64,000 bases of DNA, taken from the NCBI GenBank assembly GCA_965248915.1, contig OZ252216.1, positions 186,001-250,000 on the forward strand, read 5' to 3'. Below, one piece after another: positions 24,964 through 33,414 of the stretch. Both the position numbers and the translations under genes were made by a program. Each line of letters opens with the position of its first letter. Positions within the stretch are counted from its first letter, which is position 1. The notes beneath the pieces were generated by a model that saw nothing but the letters and a program-made list of their open reading frames with translations, made no database searches and was not told the DNA's origin. Source of the stretch: CBDFLA01 sp965248915. GTDB taxonomy: Bacteria > Pseudomonadota > Alphaproteobacteria > M2410.

Positions 24964-25596
24964 ATGTTTCGGAAATCAGCGTCGAGAAGTCCATTCACAA
25001 ACCTCAAAAACGAGATCGCAACTATTGGCGCTTTATTGGTGGTTCCCTTGGCCTTGAGTGCGTGTCTTTCCTCGACATCAGCGCCGCGCCCCGTATCTCC
25101 GCCAGACTTGTCATTCGATCAAGGCGCGGTGGTTTCTGTTCAGGCCATGAATATTGTTTTTGTGGAGGATTATCTTCCACCCCTTCGCAAGCCAAATGTC
25201 GAACATGAATTCTCTCTCTTGCCTGTAGATGTGGTTCGCCATTGGACCAATGAGAGATTGAGCGCCGTTGGAGCCGATGGCCTCTTCACGGTGACGGTGA
25301 GAGAAGCCAGTGTGGTCGAAGAAGAATTACCCACGACGTCTGGTGTACAAGGGCGCTTCCGCCTCGAGGAAGATCGCAAACTGACCGCCCGGCTTGTCGT
25401 TGGTGTGACCTACCAGGGGCCAAGCGGCGAGAAGTCGGCAGACTTTGAAGTGACGGCGGTGAAAACATTGCTTGAGAGCGCCAGTCTAAATGACCGGGAA
25501 CGAGCCTACTATTGGCTCATCGAAAGACTGAAACACCAGACCCAAGAAGTCATGGAAGAACAGATCGCTACTACATTTTCAGGTGTGGTTGGTTAG
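24964..25596 (+). CDS. Hypothetical lipoprotein
   Basis: A 210-residue predicted lipoprotein: a basic N-terminus (MFRKSASRSPF), a hydrophobic core (ATIGALLVVPLALSAC) and an acylated Cys near residue 34. The mature domain has mixed alpha/beta character, with a conserved-looking stretch VVRHWTNERLSAVGADGLF and a late AYYWLIERLKHQTQEVMEEQ helix. I cannot assign a function; similar proteins occur as conserved hypotheticals in Alphaproteobacteria. It follows hslO by 74 bp and may be read through from it. It converges on argE with a gap of 17 bases. Confidence 0.7.
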   Translation: MFRKSASRSPFTNLKNEIATIGALLVVPLALSACLSSTSAPRPVSPPDLSFDQGAVVSVQAMNIVFVEDYLPPLRKPNVEHEFSLLPVDVVRHWTNERLSAVGADGLFTVTVREASVVEEELPTTSGVQGRFRLEEDRKLTARLVVGVTYQGPSGEKSADFEVTAVKTLLESASLNDRERAYYWLIERLKHQTQEVMEEQIATTFSGVVG

Positions 25597-25613
25597 AGCC
25601 CAATATCTGGCGA

Positions 25614-26780
25614 CTAGCCTTTCATGTGATTGATGAGCTTTCGAACAAAGGCCTCGCAAGCGACGATCTGGTCGATGTCAATGAATTCATCCGGTTTGTG
25701 AGCCTGCTTGATGTCACCCGGCCCGCATACGACCGTTGGAACCGACGCCTCCTGAAAAAGGCCGGCTTCAGTTGCGTAAGAGACAGCCTCCGTTTCATTC
25801 TTACCGGTGAGGGCCAGGACAAGGCTTTCCGCGTCCGACCCACTGTCGACCTTTAGTCCAGGGGCAAAGGCGCGTTGTACGGTCTCCACCGAGCACTCCG
25901 CCGAGAACCCTCTCAGTTGAGTGTTCATCGCTTCTTGTTCCTCTTGAAAGCGCGTCCAAATTTCATCGGCGTCATGATCAGGAAGCCAGCGATACTCCCA
26001 GCCAAATGTACAATGATGCGGGATGATGTTGACGGCGGTACCACCCTCTATCGTACCAATCTGGATGGTGGTGTATCCCGGCTCAAAACGGCCACTTGTG
26101 TCGCCTCGATCTTTCAATTCACTTGAGAGTTCGTTTAGGAAGCCAATCAGCTTGGAGGTATAGACAATCGCGTTCACCCCAATTTGCTGCTGGCTCGAGT
26201 GAGCCTCAAGGCCAGTGACAGTGGTGCGAAACGACCGAATACCTTTATGCGCATTGATCACTTTCATCATTGTCGGCTCGCCGACAATGACCGCCCTTGG
26301 CATCGGAACATGATTTATCATGTGTTCAATCATAGACCCGACACCAAGACAGCCGACCTCTTCGTCAAACGAGAAGGCAAAGTGGATAGGGCGGGACAAG
26401 TTTGCGTTATTCATTTCCGGTGCAAGGGATAGGGCGACGGCAATGAAACTCTTCATGTCGGCGGTTCCACGGCCAAACAGACGCTTCTCCGTTTCGGCAA
26501 CAACGAAAGGATCTGTTGACCAATTTTGTCCATCAACGGGAACGACATCTGTGTGTCCTGAGAGAACAACCCCACCCTCAATTGCAGGTCCGATGGTGGC
26601 AAAGAGGTTGGCCTTGCTGCGATCCTCATTGTGGATGAGCGTGCTCTCGATACCTAGGTCTTTGAGGTATTTCTCAACAAACGAAATCAAATGCAGATTT
26701 GAATCTCGGCTTGTGGTGTCGAACGAGATCAATCGATCGATCATGGCGCGAGACATTGGTTCGGTGGAGGTGCCAGGCAT
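25614..26780 (-). CDS. argE: Acetylornithine deacetylase (M20 family)
   Basis: Removes the acetyl group from N2-acetylornithine to yield ornithine. Di-zinc ligands of the M20 family are visible: LSGHTDVVPVDGQNW (HxD), FSFDEEVGCLG (catalytic and metal Glu), GEPTMMKVINAHKG, and the final His in GPGDIKQAHKPDEFI. AHSSQQQIGVNAI belongs to the dimerisation domain. The start at 26780 has AGGA six bases upstream and lies 8 bases after the trkH stop; the longer frame is inside trkH. At 388 residues it has the normal ArgE length. With argD and argF nearby, it completes the acetylated route to citrulline. Confidence 0.9.
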   Translation of the reverse strand: MPGTSTEPMSRAMIDRLISFDTTSRDSNLHLISFVEKYLKDLGIESTLIHNEDRSKANLFATIGPAIEGGVVLSGHTDVVPVDGQNWSTDPFVVAETEKRLFGRGTADMKSFIAVALSLAPEMNNANLSRPIHFAFSFDEEVGCLGVGSMIEHMINHVPMPRAVIVGEPTMMKVINAHKGIRSFRTTVTGLEAHSSQQQIGVNAIVYTSKLIGFLNELSSELKDRGDTSGRFEPGYTTIQIGTIEGGTAVNIIPHHCTFGWEYRWLPDHDADEIWTRFQEEQEAMNTQLRGFSAECSVETVQRAFAPGLKVDSGSDAESLVLALTGKNETEAVSYATEAGLFQEASVPTVVCGPGDIKQAHKPDEFIDIDQIVACEAFVRKLINHMKG

Positions 26781-26788
26781 GTCTGTTC

Positions 26789-28252
26789 CTAGATGCGCCA
26801 AAACGCAGGTGTAAAGAGGACAAGAACGGTAAAGAGTTCCAATCGACCAAGGAGCATGCCAAGCGACATGAGCCACTTTGCGCCGTCAGGTAGCGTTGCA
26901 AATGTGCCGTCAGGACCAACAATGTCGCCAAGGCCCGGTCCTACATTGGCGATCGCGGTTGCTGCCGCCGACATTGCCGTCAATGTATCGAGACCGAGGG
27001 CCGTAAGTGCCAGTGCCAACACCCCGAAACACACAAAAAACAGAAAAAAGAAACTCGCGACCGATGAAACGACGCTTTGATCGATCTTTTTTCCGTTGTA
27101 TCGCGGCGCAAAAATGCCGCTGGGGTGGATGAGCTTTTTGAGTTGAACGCGCATGGCTTGAAAGATCACTTGGAATCGAAAGATCTTGATTCCACAAGAA
27201 GTCGATCCGGCGCAGCCCCCAATGAACATGATGCAGAAAAACGAAACGACCGCAAAATTCCCCCAACCACTGTAGTTGGTGGTCGCATATCCAGTGCCAG
27301 TCAAAATGGATATCACATTGAAGGATGCATCTCGCATGGATTGGCTGAGATCACTGCCTCCGCTCAAGGTACGAAACGCAACCAAGAGAGCAATTAGAAA
27401 AATCACCGTGACCAGAAACCAGTGCACCTGAGTGTCACGCAACAGGGGCTTTGCCCTCCCTCTGATAGCTTGCAAATAAAGCGCAAAAGGCATCGAGCCA
27501 ATCAACATAAAGACGATGGAAATTGTCTCAAGCGTCTGCGATTGGAAAGCACCGAACGAACCATCGCGGGTCGAAAAACCACCGGTTGCGATTGTCGTCA
27601 TCGCATGGCAAGTCGCGTCAAATGCGGTCATGCCAGCGCTCCAATAGGCGATGGCGCAGATGGTAGACAGCCCGACATATAGCGCAGTGATTGATCCAGC
27701 GATCTGTGTCGCGCGAGGCAAGATCTTCTCAGAGGTGTCTGACGATTCAAGACGGAAGAGTTGCATACCCCCAATCTGCAACATAGGCAGGACGGCGATC
27801 GCCATGACAATGATACCAATGCCTCCGAGCCATTGCAGGAGGGCGCGCCAAAGCAAAATGCCAGGGGGCACTGAATCGAGGCCGACCAAAATGGTGGAAC
27901 CGGTGGTTGTCAGACCGGACATGGATTCAAAGAAAGAATCTGTATAGCTCAACCCAAGATCGGAAAAGACAAACGGCAGCGCCGCGAACGCCACCATGAC
28001 AATCCAGGCCAGTGTCGTCAAAACGAACGCTTCTTTGAGACCCAACGCAGATTTGCTACCTAAGTTCGTTAGGCAAAGAGCCAATCCGAAAAAGACGGTT
28101 GCCGAGGAAGCAATCAAGAAAACCTGCCAGTCGGGATTGCCAACCGCCAAATCGACCATGGCCGGTAGCAACATCGCGCCGCCGAGCGTTGCAAGCAAAA
28201 GACCGATAACCTGAATGATGGGACGAAATTTCTGCAATTGAGCTCGATCCAC
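26789..28252 (-). CDS. trkH: TrkH-family potassium uptake protein
   Basis: An inner-membrane K+ channel/transporter subunit with four repeats of helix-pore-helix. The four selectivity-filter segments can be read as TTTGSTI, IATGGFSTRD, ILTGTGYATTNYSG and IANVGPGLGD. Length of 487 residues is as expected. It needs the cytoplasmic NAD(H)/ATP-binding partner TrkA, which is not in the window. The stop is 8 bases from argE, so the two are probably one transcript, an association with no obvious metabolic reason. Confidence 0.93.
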   Translation of the reverse strand: MDRAQLQKFRPIIQVIGLLLATLGGAMLLPAMVDLAVGNPDWQVFLIASSATVFFGLALCLTNLGSKSALGLKEAFVLTTLAWIVMVAFAALPFVFSDLGLSYTDSFFESMSGLTTTGSTILVGLDSVPPGILLWRALLQWLGGIGIIVMAIAVLPMLQIGGMQLFRLESSDTSEKILPRATQIAGSITALYVGLSTICAIAYWSAGMTAFDATCHAMTTIATGGFSTRDGSFGAFQSQTLETISIVFMLIGSMPFALYLQAIRGRAKPLLRDTQVHWFLVTVIFLIALLVAFRTLSGGSDLSQSMRDASFNVISILTGTGYATTNYSGWGNFAVVSFFCIMFIGGCAGSTSCGIKIFRFQVIFQAMRVQLKKLIHPSGIFAPRYNGKKIDQSVVSSVASFFFLFFVCFGVLALALTALGLDTLTAMSAAATAIANVGPGLGDIVGPDGTFATLPDGAKWLMSLGMLLGRLELFTVLVLFTPAFWRI

Positions 28253-28372
28253 ATGGAATGCGCGAAAGCGCCTCTAGGCCTCAATAAGAAGGGCTAGGGC
28301 GTAATCGTGAGGAGGTCAAGAAAAACACATCTTCGATGCGCCAAAACCGCCACTCTTCCTCAAGGATCTAAT

Positions 28373-29002
28373 TCAGTCGTTCACGACGCTGGAGGGATTG
28401 CCGATAATCGTTAGGAATTCACGGCGGGTCATGGGATCTGTACGGAAAGCGCCGAGCATTTGGCTTGTCACCATTGATACACCTGGCTTGTGGACGCCCC
28501 GTGTCGTCATGCATTGGTGTGTTGCCTCGATAACCACTGCAACGCCACGAGGCTGCAGGACATCTTGAATGCACTGCGCAATCTGCGCTGTCATTTTTTC
28601 TTGCACTTGAAAACGCCGCGCATAGGTTTCGACCACACGCGCGAGCTTGCTGATGCCAACAACGCGAGCGTCCGGCAGATAAGCCACATGTGCGCGTCCG
28701 ATGATTGGAGCCATGTGGTGTTCGCAGTAGGACTCAAGGCGAATGTTCTTGAGCAAGACGACTTCGTCATAGCCTTCGACTTCTTCAAACGTTCGTTGAA
28801 GGTATTCCACCGGATCATCGTGATAGCCGGCAAACCATTCTTCGTAGGCACGTGCAACCCGCGCTGGGGTGTCCGCGAGCCCTTCACGCGATGGATCGTC
28901 TCCAGCCCAACACAAAAGAGTGCGAACCGCTTCTTCGGCCTCTTTCCTTGTTGGCTTTATCGGTTTGCTCGCTTGCGAAGTCGCTGCTTTGAGATTTGTC
29001 AA
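28373..29002 (-). CDS. folE: GTP cyclohydrolase I
   Basis: Opens GTP to 7,8-dihydroneopterin triphosphate, the first step of folate (and tetrahydrobiopterin or queuosine-precursor) synthesis. Zinc and catalytic residues are visible in LESYCEHHMAPIIGRAHVAY and CMTTRGVHKPG; LARVVETYARRFQVQEKMT is the conserved helix. I place the start at TTG 29002, because AAGGAG lies exactly six bases upstream while the frame's upstream ATG at 29080 has no ribosome site. This gives 209 residues, the usual length. TTG is the least frequent start codon and may reduce translation. Confidence 0.92.
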   Translation of the reverse strand: MTNLKAATSQASKPIKPTRKEAEEAVRTLLCWAGDDPSREGLADTPARVARAYEEWFAGYHDDPVEYLQRTFEEVEGYDEVVLLKNIRLESYCEHHMAPIIGRAHVAYLPDARVVGISKLARVVETYARRFQVQEKMTAQIAQCIQDVLQPRGVAVVIEATHQCMTTRGVHKPGVSMVTSQMLGAFRTDPMTRREFLTIIGNPSSVVND

Positions 29003-29201
29003 GGCTGGCTCCTTAGGAATTTCAATACGCTTTTGATCGTGATCCGGTGGCGATCTATGTGCCCACCCAGTATAGCTCATTTTTGTGCTGACGGGAGAGG
29101 GTCACATCAAATTGACCACTTAGTGCGATCCGCCAATCCGTCAACAAAAAGCCCTGACATCCAGAAAATCCCTATAGGCCAAACAAACCGTCAATTTGCC
29201 G

Positions 29202-30410
29202 TTACTGGGTATTGAACGCCCTTTGCAAGTCGCGGCACAAATCCTCTCCGTTTTCAAGGCCAACCGACAATCTCAGGAGCCCCGGGCGAATGCCGAGTTC
29301 CGCCCGCGCTGCCGCGCTGAGTTTCGAATGTGTCGTGGTCGAGGGGTGGGTGATCAAACTCTTAGCATCGCCCAGATTGTTCGAGATTCTGATGATCTCA
29401 AGCTTGTTGGCGACCTTAAAGGCGCGCTCTTTTCCGCCCTCGATCTCAAAGGCAACCACATTACCACCTCGCAGCATTTGCTTCGTTGCCAAATCCCTTT
29501 GTGGATGGTCGGACCGTCCTGGATAGAGAGCCTGGGTCACCAAGGGATGATCGGCCAAGAATTCCGCCACCAATTCAGCGTTGTCGCAATGCCTATGAAC
29601 CCGCAGGTCCAACGTCTCAAGGCTCTTGAGAAGTACCCATGCATTAAACGGCGAGAGGGTGGGTCCAGTGTTGCGCAAGAATGGTTTGAGATCTTTGAGA
29701 ATGAACTCTTCATCATTAGACAGAACAATCCCGCCCAGACACCGACCTTGTCCATCAATGTGTTTTGTCGCGCTATAAATCACAATGTCTGCACCTAGGT
29801 CCAAAGGCTTTTGAAGGATGGGTGTTGCAAAAACGTTATCAACGATCAATCGCGCGCCTGCATTTTTAGCAAGAGCGGCAACAGCCGAGACATCCACCAA
29901 GCTGACAGTGGGGTTCGAGGGCGTCTCAAGGAAGAACGCCTTGGTATTGGGTTGGATCGCGTCTTTCCAAGCGTCAATGCTCTCGCCGTCCACCAGTGTT
30001 GAAGTGATGCCGAGCCTCGGGCACAAAGTCTCAACAACATATCGACAAGACCCAAAGAGGGCTTTCGCCGCGACAATGTGGTCCCCGGCCGAAAGAGCCG
30101 ACAAGAGCGCTGAAGTGACCGCTGCCATACCTGTCGCGGTTGCGCGCGCCAAATTGGCGCCTTCGAGCAGGCACATCCGGTCTTCAAACATTTGGACCGT
30201 TGGATTTTCAAACCGACTATAGGCAAAGCCGTCATCTTGTTCTTTGAAACGGGCTTCCGCCTGTTCTGCATTTTCGTAGATGTACCCGGAGGTAAGAAAG
30301 ATCGATTCGCTGGTCTCGCCAAACTGCGATCTCTGCGTGCCGCCATGTACCTGGCGTGTCTGTGCGTGCCATTCGCGCGCTTTTTCGAGGTCTTTTGATG
30401 TGTCCGTCAT
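29202..30410 (-). CDS. metZ: O-succinylhomoserine sulfhydrylase
   Basis: A PLP enzyme of the Cys/Met-metabolism family that makes homocysteine directly from O-succinylhomoserine and sulfide. SRFENPTVQMFEDRMCLLEG, ATATGMAAV, VDNVFATPILQKPLDLGAD and IYSATKHIDGQGRCLGG (Lys216 as PLP lysine) fit MetZ better than MetB or MetY. The 402 residues are normal. A SAM-II riboswitch and an intrinsic terminator lie in the leader, so expression should fall when S-adenosylmethionine is plentiful. This fits the methionine salvage genes elsewhere in the window. Confidence 0.93.
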   Translation of the reverse strand: MTDTSKDLEKAREWHAQTRQVHGGTQRSQFGETSESIFLTSGYIYENAEQAEARFKEQDDGFAYSRFENPTVQMFEDRMCLLEGANLARATATGMAAVTSALLSALSAGDHIVAAKALFGSCRYVVETLCPRLGITSTLVDGESIDAWKDAIQPNTKAFFLETPSNPTVSLVDVSAVAALAKNAGARLIVDNVFATPILQKPLDLGADIVIYSATKHIDGQGRCLGGIVLSNDEEFILKDLKPFLRNTGPTLSPFNAWVLLKSLETLDLRVHRHCDNAELVAEFLADHPLVTQALYPGRSDHPQRDLATKQMLRGGNVVAFEIEGGKERAFKVANKLEIIRISNNLGDAKSLITHPSTTTHSKLSAAARAELGIRPGLLRLSVGLENGEDLCRDLQRAFNTQ

Positions 30411-30425
30411 TTTCGTTGTTCCAAT

Positions 30426-30452
30426 AAAAAACCCGCCTCTGACCGGGCGGGG
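30426..30452 (-). terminator. Terminator hairpin of the metZ leader
   Basis: On the minus strand CCCGCC (30451-30446), an eight-base loop and GGCGGG (30437-30432) are followed by TTTTTT (30431-30426). It lies between the SAM-II aptamer and the metZ start codon, 16 bp from that ATG, and is the likely expression platform. An alternative stem CGGGCG (30465-30460) with CGCCCG (30449-30444) would use part of the same sequence and prevent termination. Confidence 0.8.
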
Positions 30453-30465
30453 AGAACAACGCCCG

Positions 30466-30526
30466 ACCTTTTAGCGTTTTGAGTTTCCTCGTGGCCGCAA
30501 GCCGGTCGGCTCAAATCACCACTACT
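30466..30526 (-). promoter_or_regulatory. SAM-II riboswitch (SAM-alpha) controlling metZ
   Basis: The minus strand carries the SAM-II signature blocks in order: GTGGTGATTTGAGCCG, CGGCTTGCGGCCACG, then AAACTCAAAACGCTAAAAGG, whose GCTAAA element pairs into the pseudoknot. This class is largely restricted to Alphaproteobacteria and binds S-adenosylmethionine ahead of methionine-synthesis genes, exactly the position seen here. Identification is from the conserved sequence blocks. Confidence 0.93.
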
Positions 30527-30672
30527 TGGTTCAATAGGCGCTCATCGCTTTCACGTCAAGAGAGGGCAAGAGATTCGGATCCAATCCAATCGACCTTGGG
30601 GGTAAGTTGAGCCCGGTTTGGCCCATTTACCATATTCAGCTAGGATTTCTCGGCTTAACTCCGAGGGCGCCC

Positions 30673-30681
30673 TGTGGATAA
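30673..30681 (-). promoter_or_regulatory. DnaA box upstream of dcd
   Basis: TGTGGATAA is the exact complement of TTATCCACA. It lies 94 bp before the dcd start, in the region between the divergent metZ leader and dcd. GATTC sites (GANTC) occur at 30572-30576 and 30745-30749. Apart from the riboswitch and terminator, I see nothing else in the 364-bp gap between metZ and dcd. Confidence 0.55.
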
Positions 30682-30774
30682 CTTTGTGGGTTACTTCCTG
30701 CTTGGCTTGCTGTAACACATTGAAATATAAACACAATCCAATCGGATTCGCGTTGAATTTTCCTGGAGTCCCAT

Positions 30775-31860
30775 ATGTCGCGTGCGACAGGCATTTTGCC
30801 AAACCAAACACTCAAAGCCCTCCTGCGGGATGGTGAGATCTTGGGCGATCCGGACATCCTCGCGGATCAAATTCAACCTGCGAGCATTGACCTCAGATTG
30901 GGCGCTACGGCGTACCGAATACGCGCAAGTTTTTTGCCGGGTCCAGGCCAAGCCGTACGGGACAAGCTTTCAGAAGTCCTTATGCACGAGATCGACCTGT
31001 CGGAAGGAGCGGTACTCGAACGCGGCTGTGTTTACTTGGTTCCTTTGATGGAGAAGCTCGCACTTTCTGACCGCATCTCAGGTTCCGCCAATCCGAAGAG
31101 TTCAACGGGCCGGATAGACGTCTTCACGCGCCTCATTACCGACGGTGCGACCGAATTTGACCGAATTGATGCCGGATACAAAGGCGCGCTTTTTGCAGAA
31201 ATTAGTCCTCGCACCTTCAGTGTTTTGGTGCGAGCGGGCACGCGCCTCAACCAACTGAGACTGAGGCGCGGGACACCTGTTTTCTCTGACGGTGAACTTG
31301 AGCGCTTGCAGCACGAACAAACCATCATTGATGGCAGAATCGATATCGATAACGGTATTGCTTGTACTGTAGATCTGGCTGGAGACCCAGAGACCAAACT
31401 CATCGGGTACCGCGCCAAACACCACGCTGGTCTGATTGATGTTGATCGACCTGGTGCATTGAAGGCAGACGATTTTTGGGAGCCCGTTCTCGCCGAGCGA
31501 AGCGGCCACCTCATTCTCGACCCAGATGAATTTTACATCCTGGTCTCAAAGGAGGCGATCCACATTCCTCCGGATTACGCAGCCGAGATGGTGCCATACA
31601 ATCCGTTGGTTGGAGAATTTCGGGTTCACTATGCTGGCTTTTTCGATCCAGGATTTGGTCATTCACCGGCTGGCGGAGGGGGCTCGCGCGCTGTGTTGGA
31701 AGTGCGAAGCCATGATGTGCCGTTCATCTTGGAAGACGGGCAAATCGTGGGGCGTTTCGTATTTGAACATATGACAGAACGCCCAAGCGTCATCTACGGT
31801 GAAGGCATTGGCTCAAATTACCAGCGCCAGGGCTTGAAGCTCTCAAAACACTTCGTTTAG
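30775..31860 (+). CDS. dcd: 2'-deoxycytidine 5'-triphosphate deaminase, two-domain alphaproteobacterial form
   Basis: Deaminates dCTP to dUTP, feeding thymidylate synthesis. The protein is twice the usual ~190 residues because the dUTPase-like fold is present twice. The first half holds NPKSSTGRIDVFTRLITDG, DAGYKGALFAEISP and VRAGTRLNQLRLRRG; the second holds AGFFDPGFGHS, AVLEVRSHDVPF and LEDGQIVGRFVFEHM. GGAG six bases before the ATG fixes the start. It is divergent from metZ and has a perfect DnaA box upstream, which suggests expression tied to replication. Confidence 0.88.
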   Translation: MSRATGILPNQTLKALLRDGEILGDPDILADQIQPASIDLRLGATAYRIRASFLPGPGQAVRDKLSEVLMHEIDLSEGAVLERGCVYLVPLMEKLALSDRISGSANPKSSTGRIDVFTRLITDGATEFDRIDAGYKGALFAEISPRTFSVLVRAGTRLNQLRLRRGTPVFSDGELERLQHEQTIIDGRIDIDNGIACTVDLAGDPETKLIGYRAKHHAGLIDVDRPGALKADDFWEPVLAERSGHLILDPDEFYILVSKEAIHIPPDYAAEMVPYNPLVGEFRVHYAGFFDPGFGHSPAGGGGSRAVLEVRSHDVPFILEDGQIVGRFVFEHMTERPSVIYGEGIGSNYQRQGLKLSKHFV

Positions 31861-31867
31861 CCAGATA

Positions 31868-32743
31868 TCAGAGGTTGGGCGTGTCAAACGTGTTGCACGC
31901 CGACATATCACCGCTATTCAGACCTTGTTTGAACCAACGAACCCGTTGCGCTGAAGATCCGTGGGTAAAGGACTCTGGTGAGACGTAGCCGCGTGATTGT
32001 TTTTGTAGTCGATCATCGCCAATGGCTGCAGCCGCAGCCAATCCTTCTTCAATATCGCCGCGCTCTAGCAACTGTCTGGATTTATCTGCGTGAAAACCCC
32101 AGACCCCCGCTAGGCAATCAGCCTGCAACTCAAGTCGAACAGAGAGCTCGTTAGCTTCCGCTTTACCCATGCGTTGCTGCGCTTGGTGAACTTGTCCTGA
32201 GATCCCAGTGAGATTTTGCACATGGTGTCCAACCTCATGAGCAATCACATAAGCTTGCGCAAAGTCTCCCGGTGCTTTGAAACGTTGCTGCAAATCATCA
32301 AAGAAGGAGAGGTCGATATAAACCATCTTGTCGGCGGGGCAGTAAAAAGGCCCAACCGCGGCCTGTTGGAAACCGCAAGCCGATCTAACCGAGCCAGTAA
32401 ACATCACAAGCCTCGGTTCTTGGTACCTTTGATTGAGGTTGGCAAAGAGGTTGTTCCATGTTTGCTCTGTGTCGGCCAAAACCACGGAAACAAAATCACC
32501 GAGCTCTCGTTCGCGTTCCGATAGAGGTCCTGCCTGGCGTTCTGTCGAAGGACCGCTCACTTGGCCGGTCCCTTGCAACAGCGTCATCGGGTCAACTCCG
32601 AAGACCAGCGCCAAGATGATCACGATGGCTAAGCCACCAAGACTAAGCCCACCGCCACCCATTGGGATACCTGCGCGGCGCATGCCGCCTTGGCCGCGTC
32701 GGTCTTCAACGTTGGTGCTTTTTCTTCGGCCTCGCCACCGCAT
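31868..32743 (-). CDS. YpfJ-type neutral zinc metallopeptidase
   Basis: A 291-residue predicted membrane-anchored protease. The N-terminus MRWRGRRKSTNVEDRRGQGG is basic and glycine-rich, as in the YpfJ family, followed by one membrane helix (GGLAIVIILALVFGV) and an extracytoplasmic domain. IAHEVGHHVQNLTG is the HExxH zinc motif; FYCPADKMVYIDLSFFDDL and ELQADCLAGVWGFHAD (third ligand region) complete the family pattern. The substrate is unknown. It converges on dcd with a gap of 7 bases. Confidence 0.9.
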   Translation of the reverse strand: MRWRGRRKSTNVEDRRGQGGMRRAGIPMGGGGLSLGGLAIVIILALVFGVDPMTLLQGTGQVSGPSTERQAGPLSERERELGDFVSVVLADTEQTWNNLFANLNQRYQEPRLVMFTGSVRSACGFQQAAVGPFYCPADKMVYIDLSFFDDLQQRFKAPGDFAQAYVIAHEVGHHVQNLTGISGQVHQAQQRMGKAEANELSVRLELQADCLAGVWGFHADKSRQLLERGDIEEGLAAAAAIGDDRLQKQSRGYVSPESFTHGSSAQRVRWFKQGLNSGDMSACNTFDTPNL

Positions 32744-32835
32744 ATCTCGCCCCTTGAACAGTCGATTGTCGGATAGAGCTTACAACATGTTGAATTCCGG
32801 GAAAAACCTTCTTGTCTTCCCCGGAACCTGATGTC

Positions 32836-33279
32836 TTAGGAAGCTGGCGGTATACGCAATTGTTGGCCCGGATAGATTTTGTCCGGATCGCTCAACATTG
32901 GGCGGTTTGCTTCAAAAATCACCGGATACTTGCCAGCGTTGCCATAGAATTCTTTAGCAATCTTCGAAAGCGTGTCGCCGCTCACGACCGTGTAAAACTG
33001 GGCCTGTGGCTCAGGTACTTTGACACTCATTTGATCGTCGACTTGGGCAATGCCCTTGGTGTTACCGACCACGAGCACTGTCTTTTCCTTGTCCGTTTGA
33101 GTTGCCGCTTCGCCGCCAACTTTGGCTTTGTCGTCGTCCACTTCGACACTAAGGTCTGTTACTTCGAGACCCGCCGAGGTCACCCGCGCCTTTACATCTT
33201 CAATATCGACATCGTCTCCAATGCCAACCTTTTTGAGAATCGCGTCACCGGCGTCTTTTACAAAATCTAATATCCCCAT
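32836..33279 (-). CDS. BON-LysM domain protein (Kbp/YgaU-like)
   Basis: A 147-residue cytoplasmic protein related to E. coli Kbp, which binds K+ and is induced by osmotic stress. It starts MGILDFVKDAGDAILKKVG, continues with a BON-like domain (residues ~25-85) and ends in a LysM domain, YTVVSGDTLSKIAKEFYGNA, then YPVIFEANRPMLSDPDKIYP. No signal peptide is present, in agreement with Kbp. AGGAGG lies nine bases upstream. A trkH gene lies 5 kb away; potassium homeostasis may link them, but that is conjecture. Confidence 0.88.
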   Translation of the reverse strand: MGILDFVKDAGDAILKKVGIGDDVDIEDVKARVTSAGLEVTDLSVEVDDDKAKVGGEAATQTDKEKTVLVVGNTKGIAQVDDQMSVKVPEPQAQFYTVVSGDTLSKIAKEFYGNAGKYPVIFEANRPMLSDPDKIYPGQQLRIPPAS

Positions 33280-33414
33280 GTCTTGCCCTCCTATGGACTT
33301 TGTAGGTTTGTCGTTTCAGCACATTATCGAGTACTCATGTGTCAATGCGCGGTGGGAGTTGAGGTTTCAAACATGTCAGAATTGGGGCTTCAATGTGATG
33401 GCTTTTGCGCTCAA

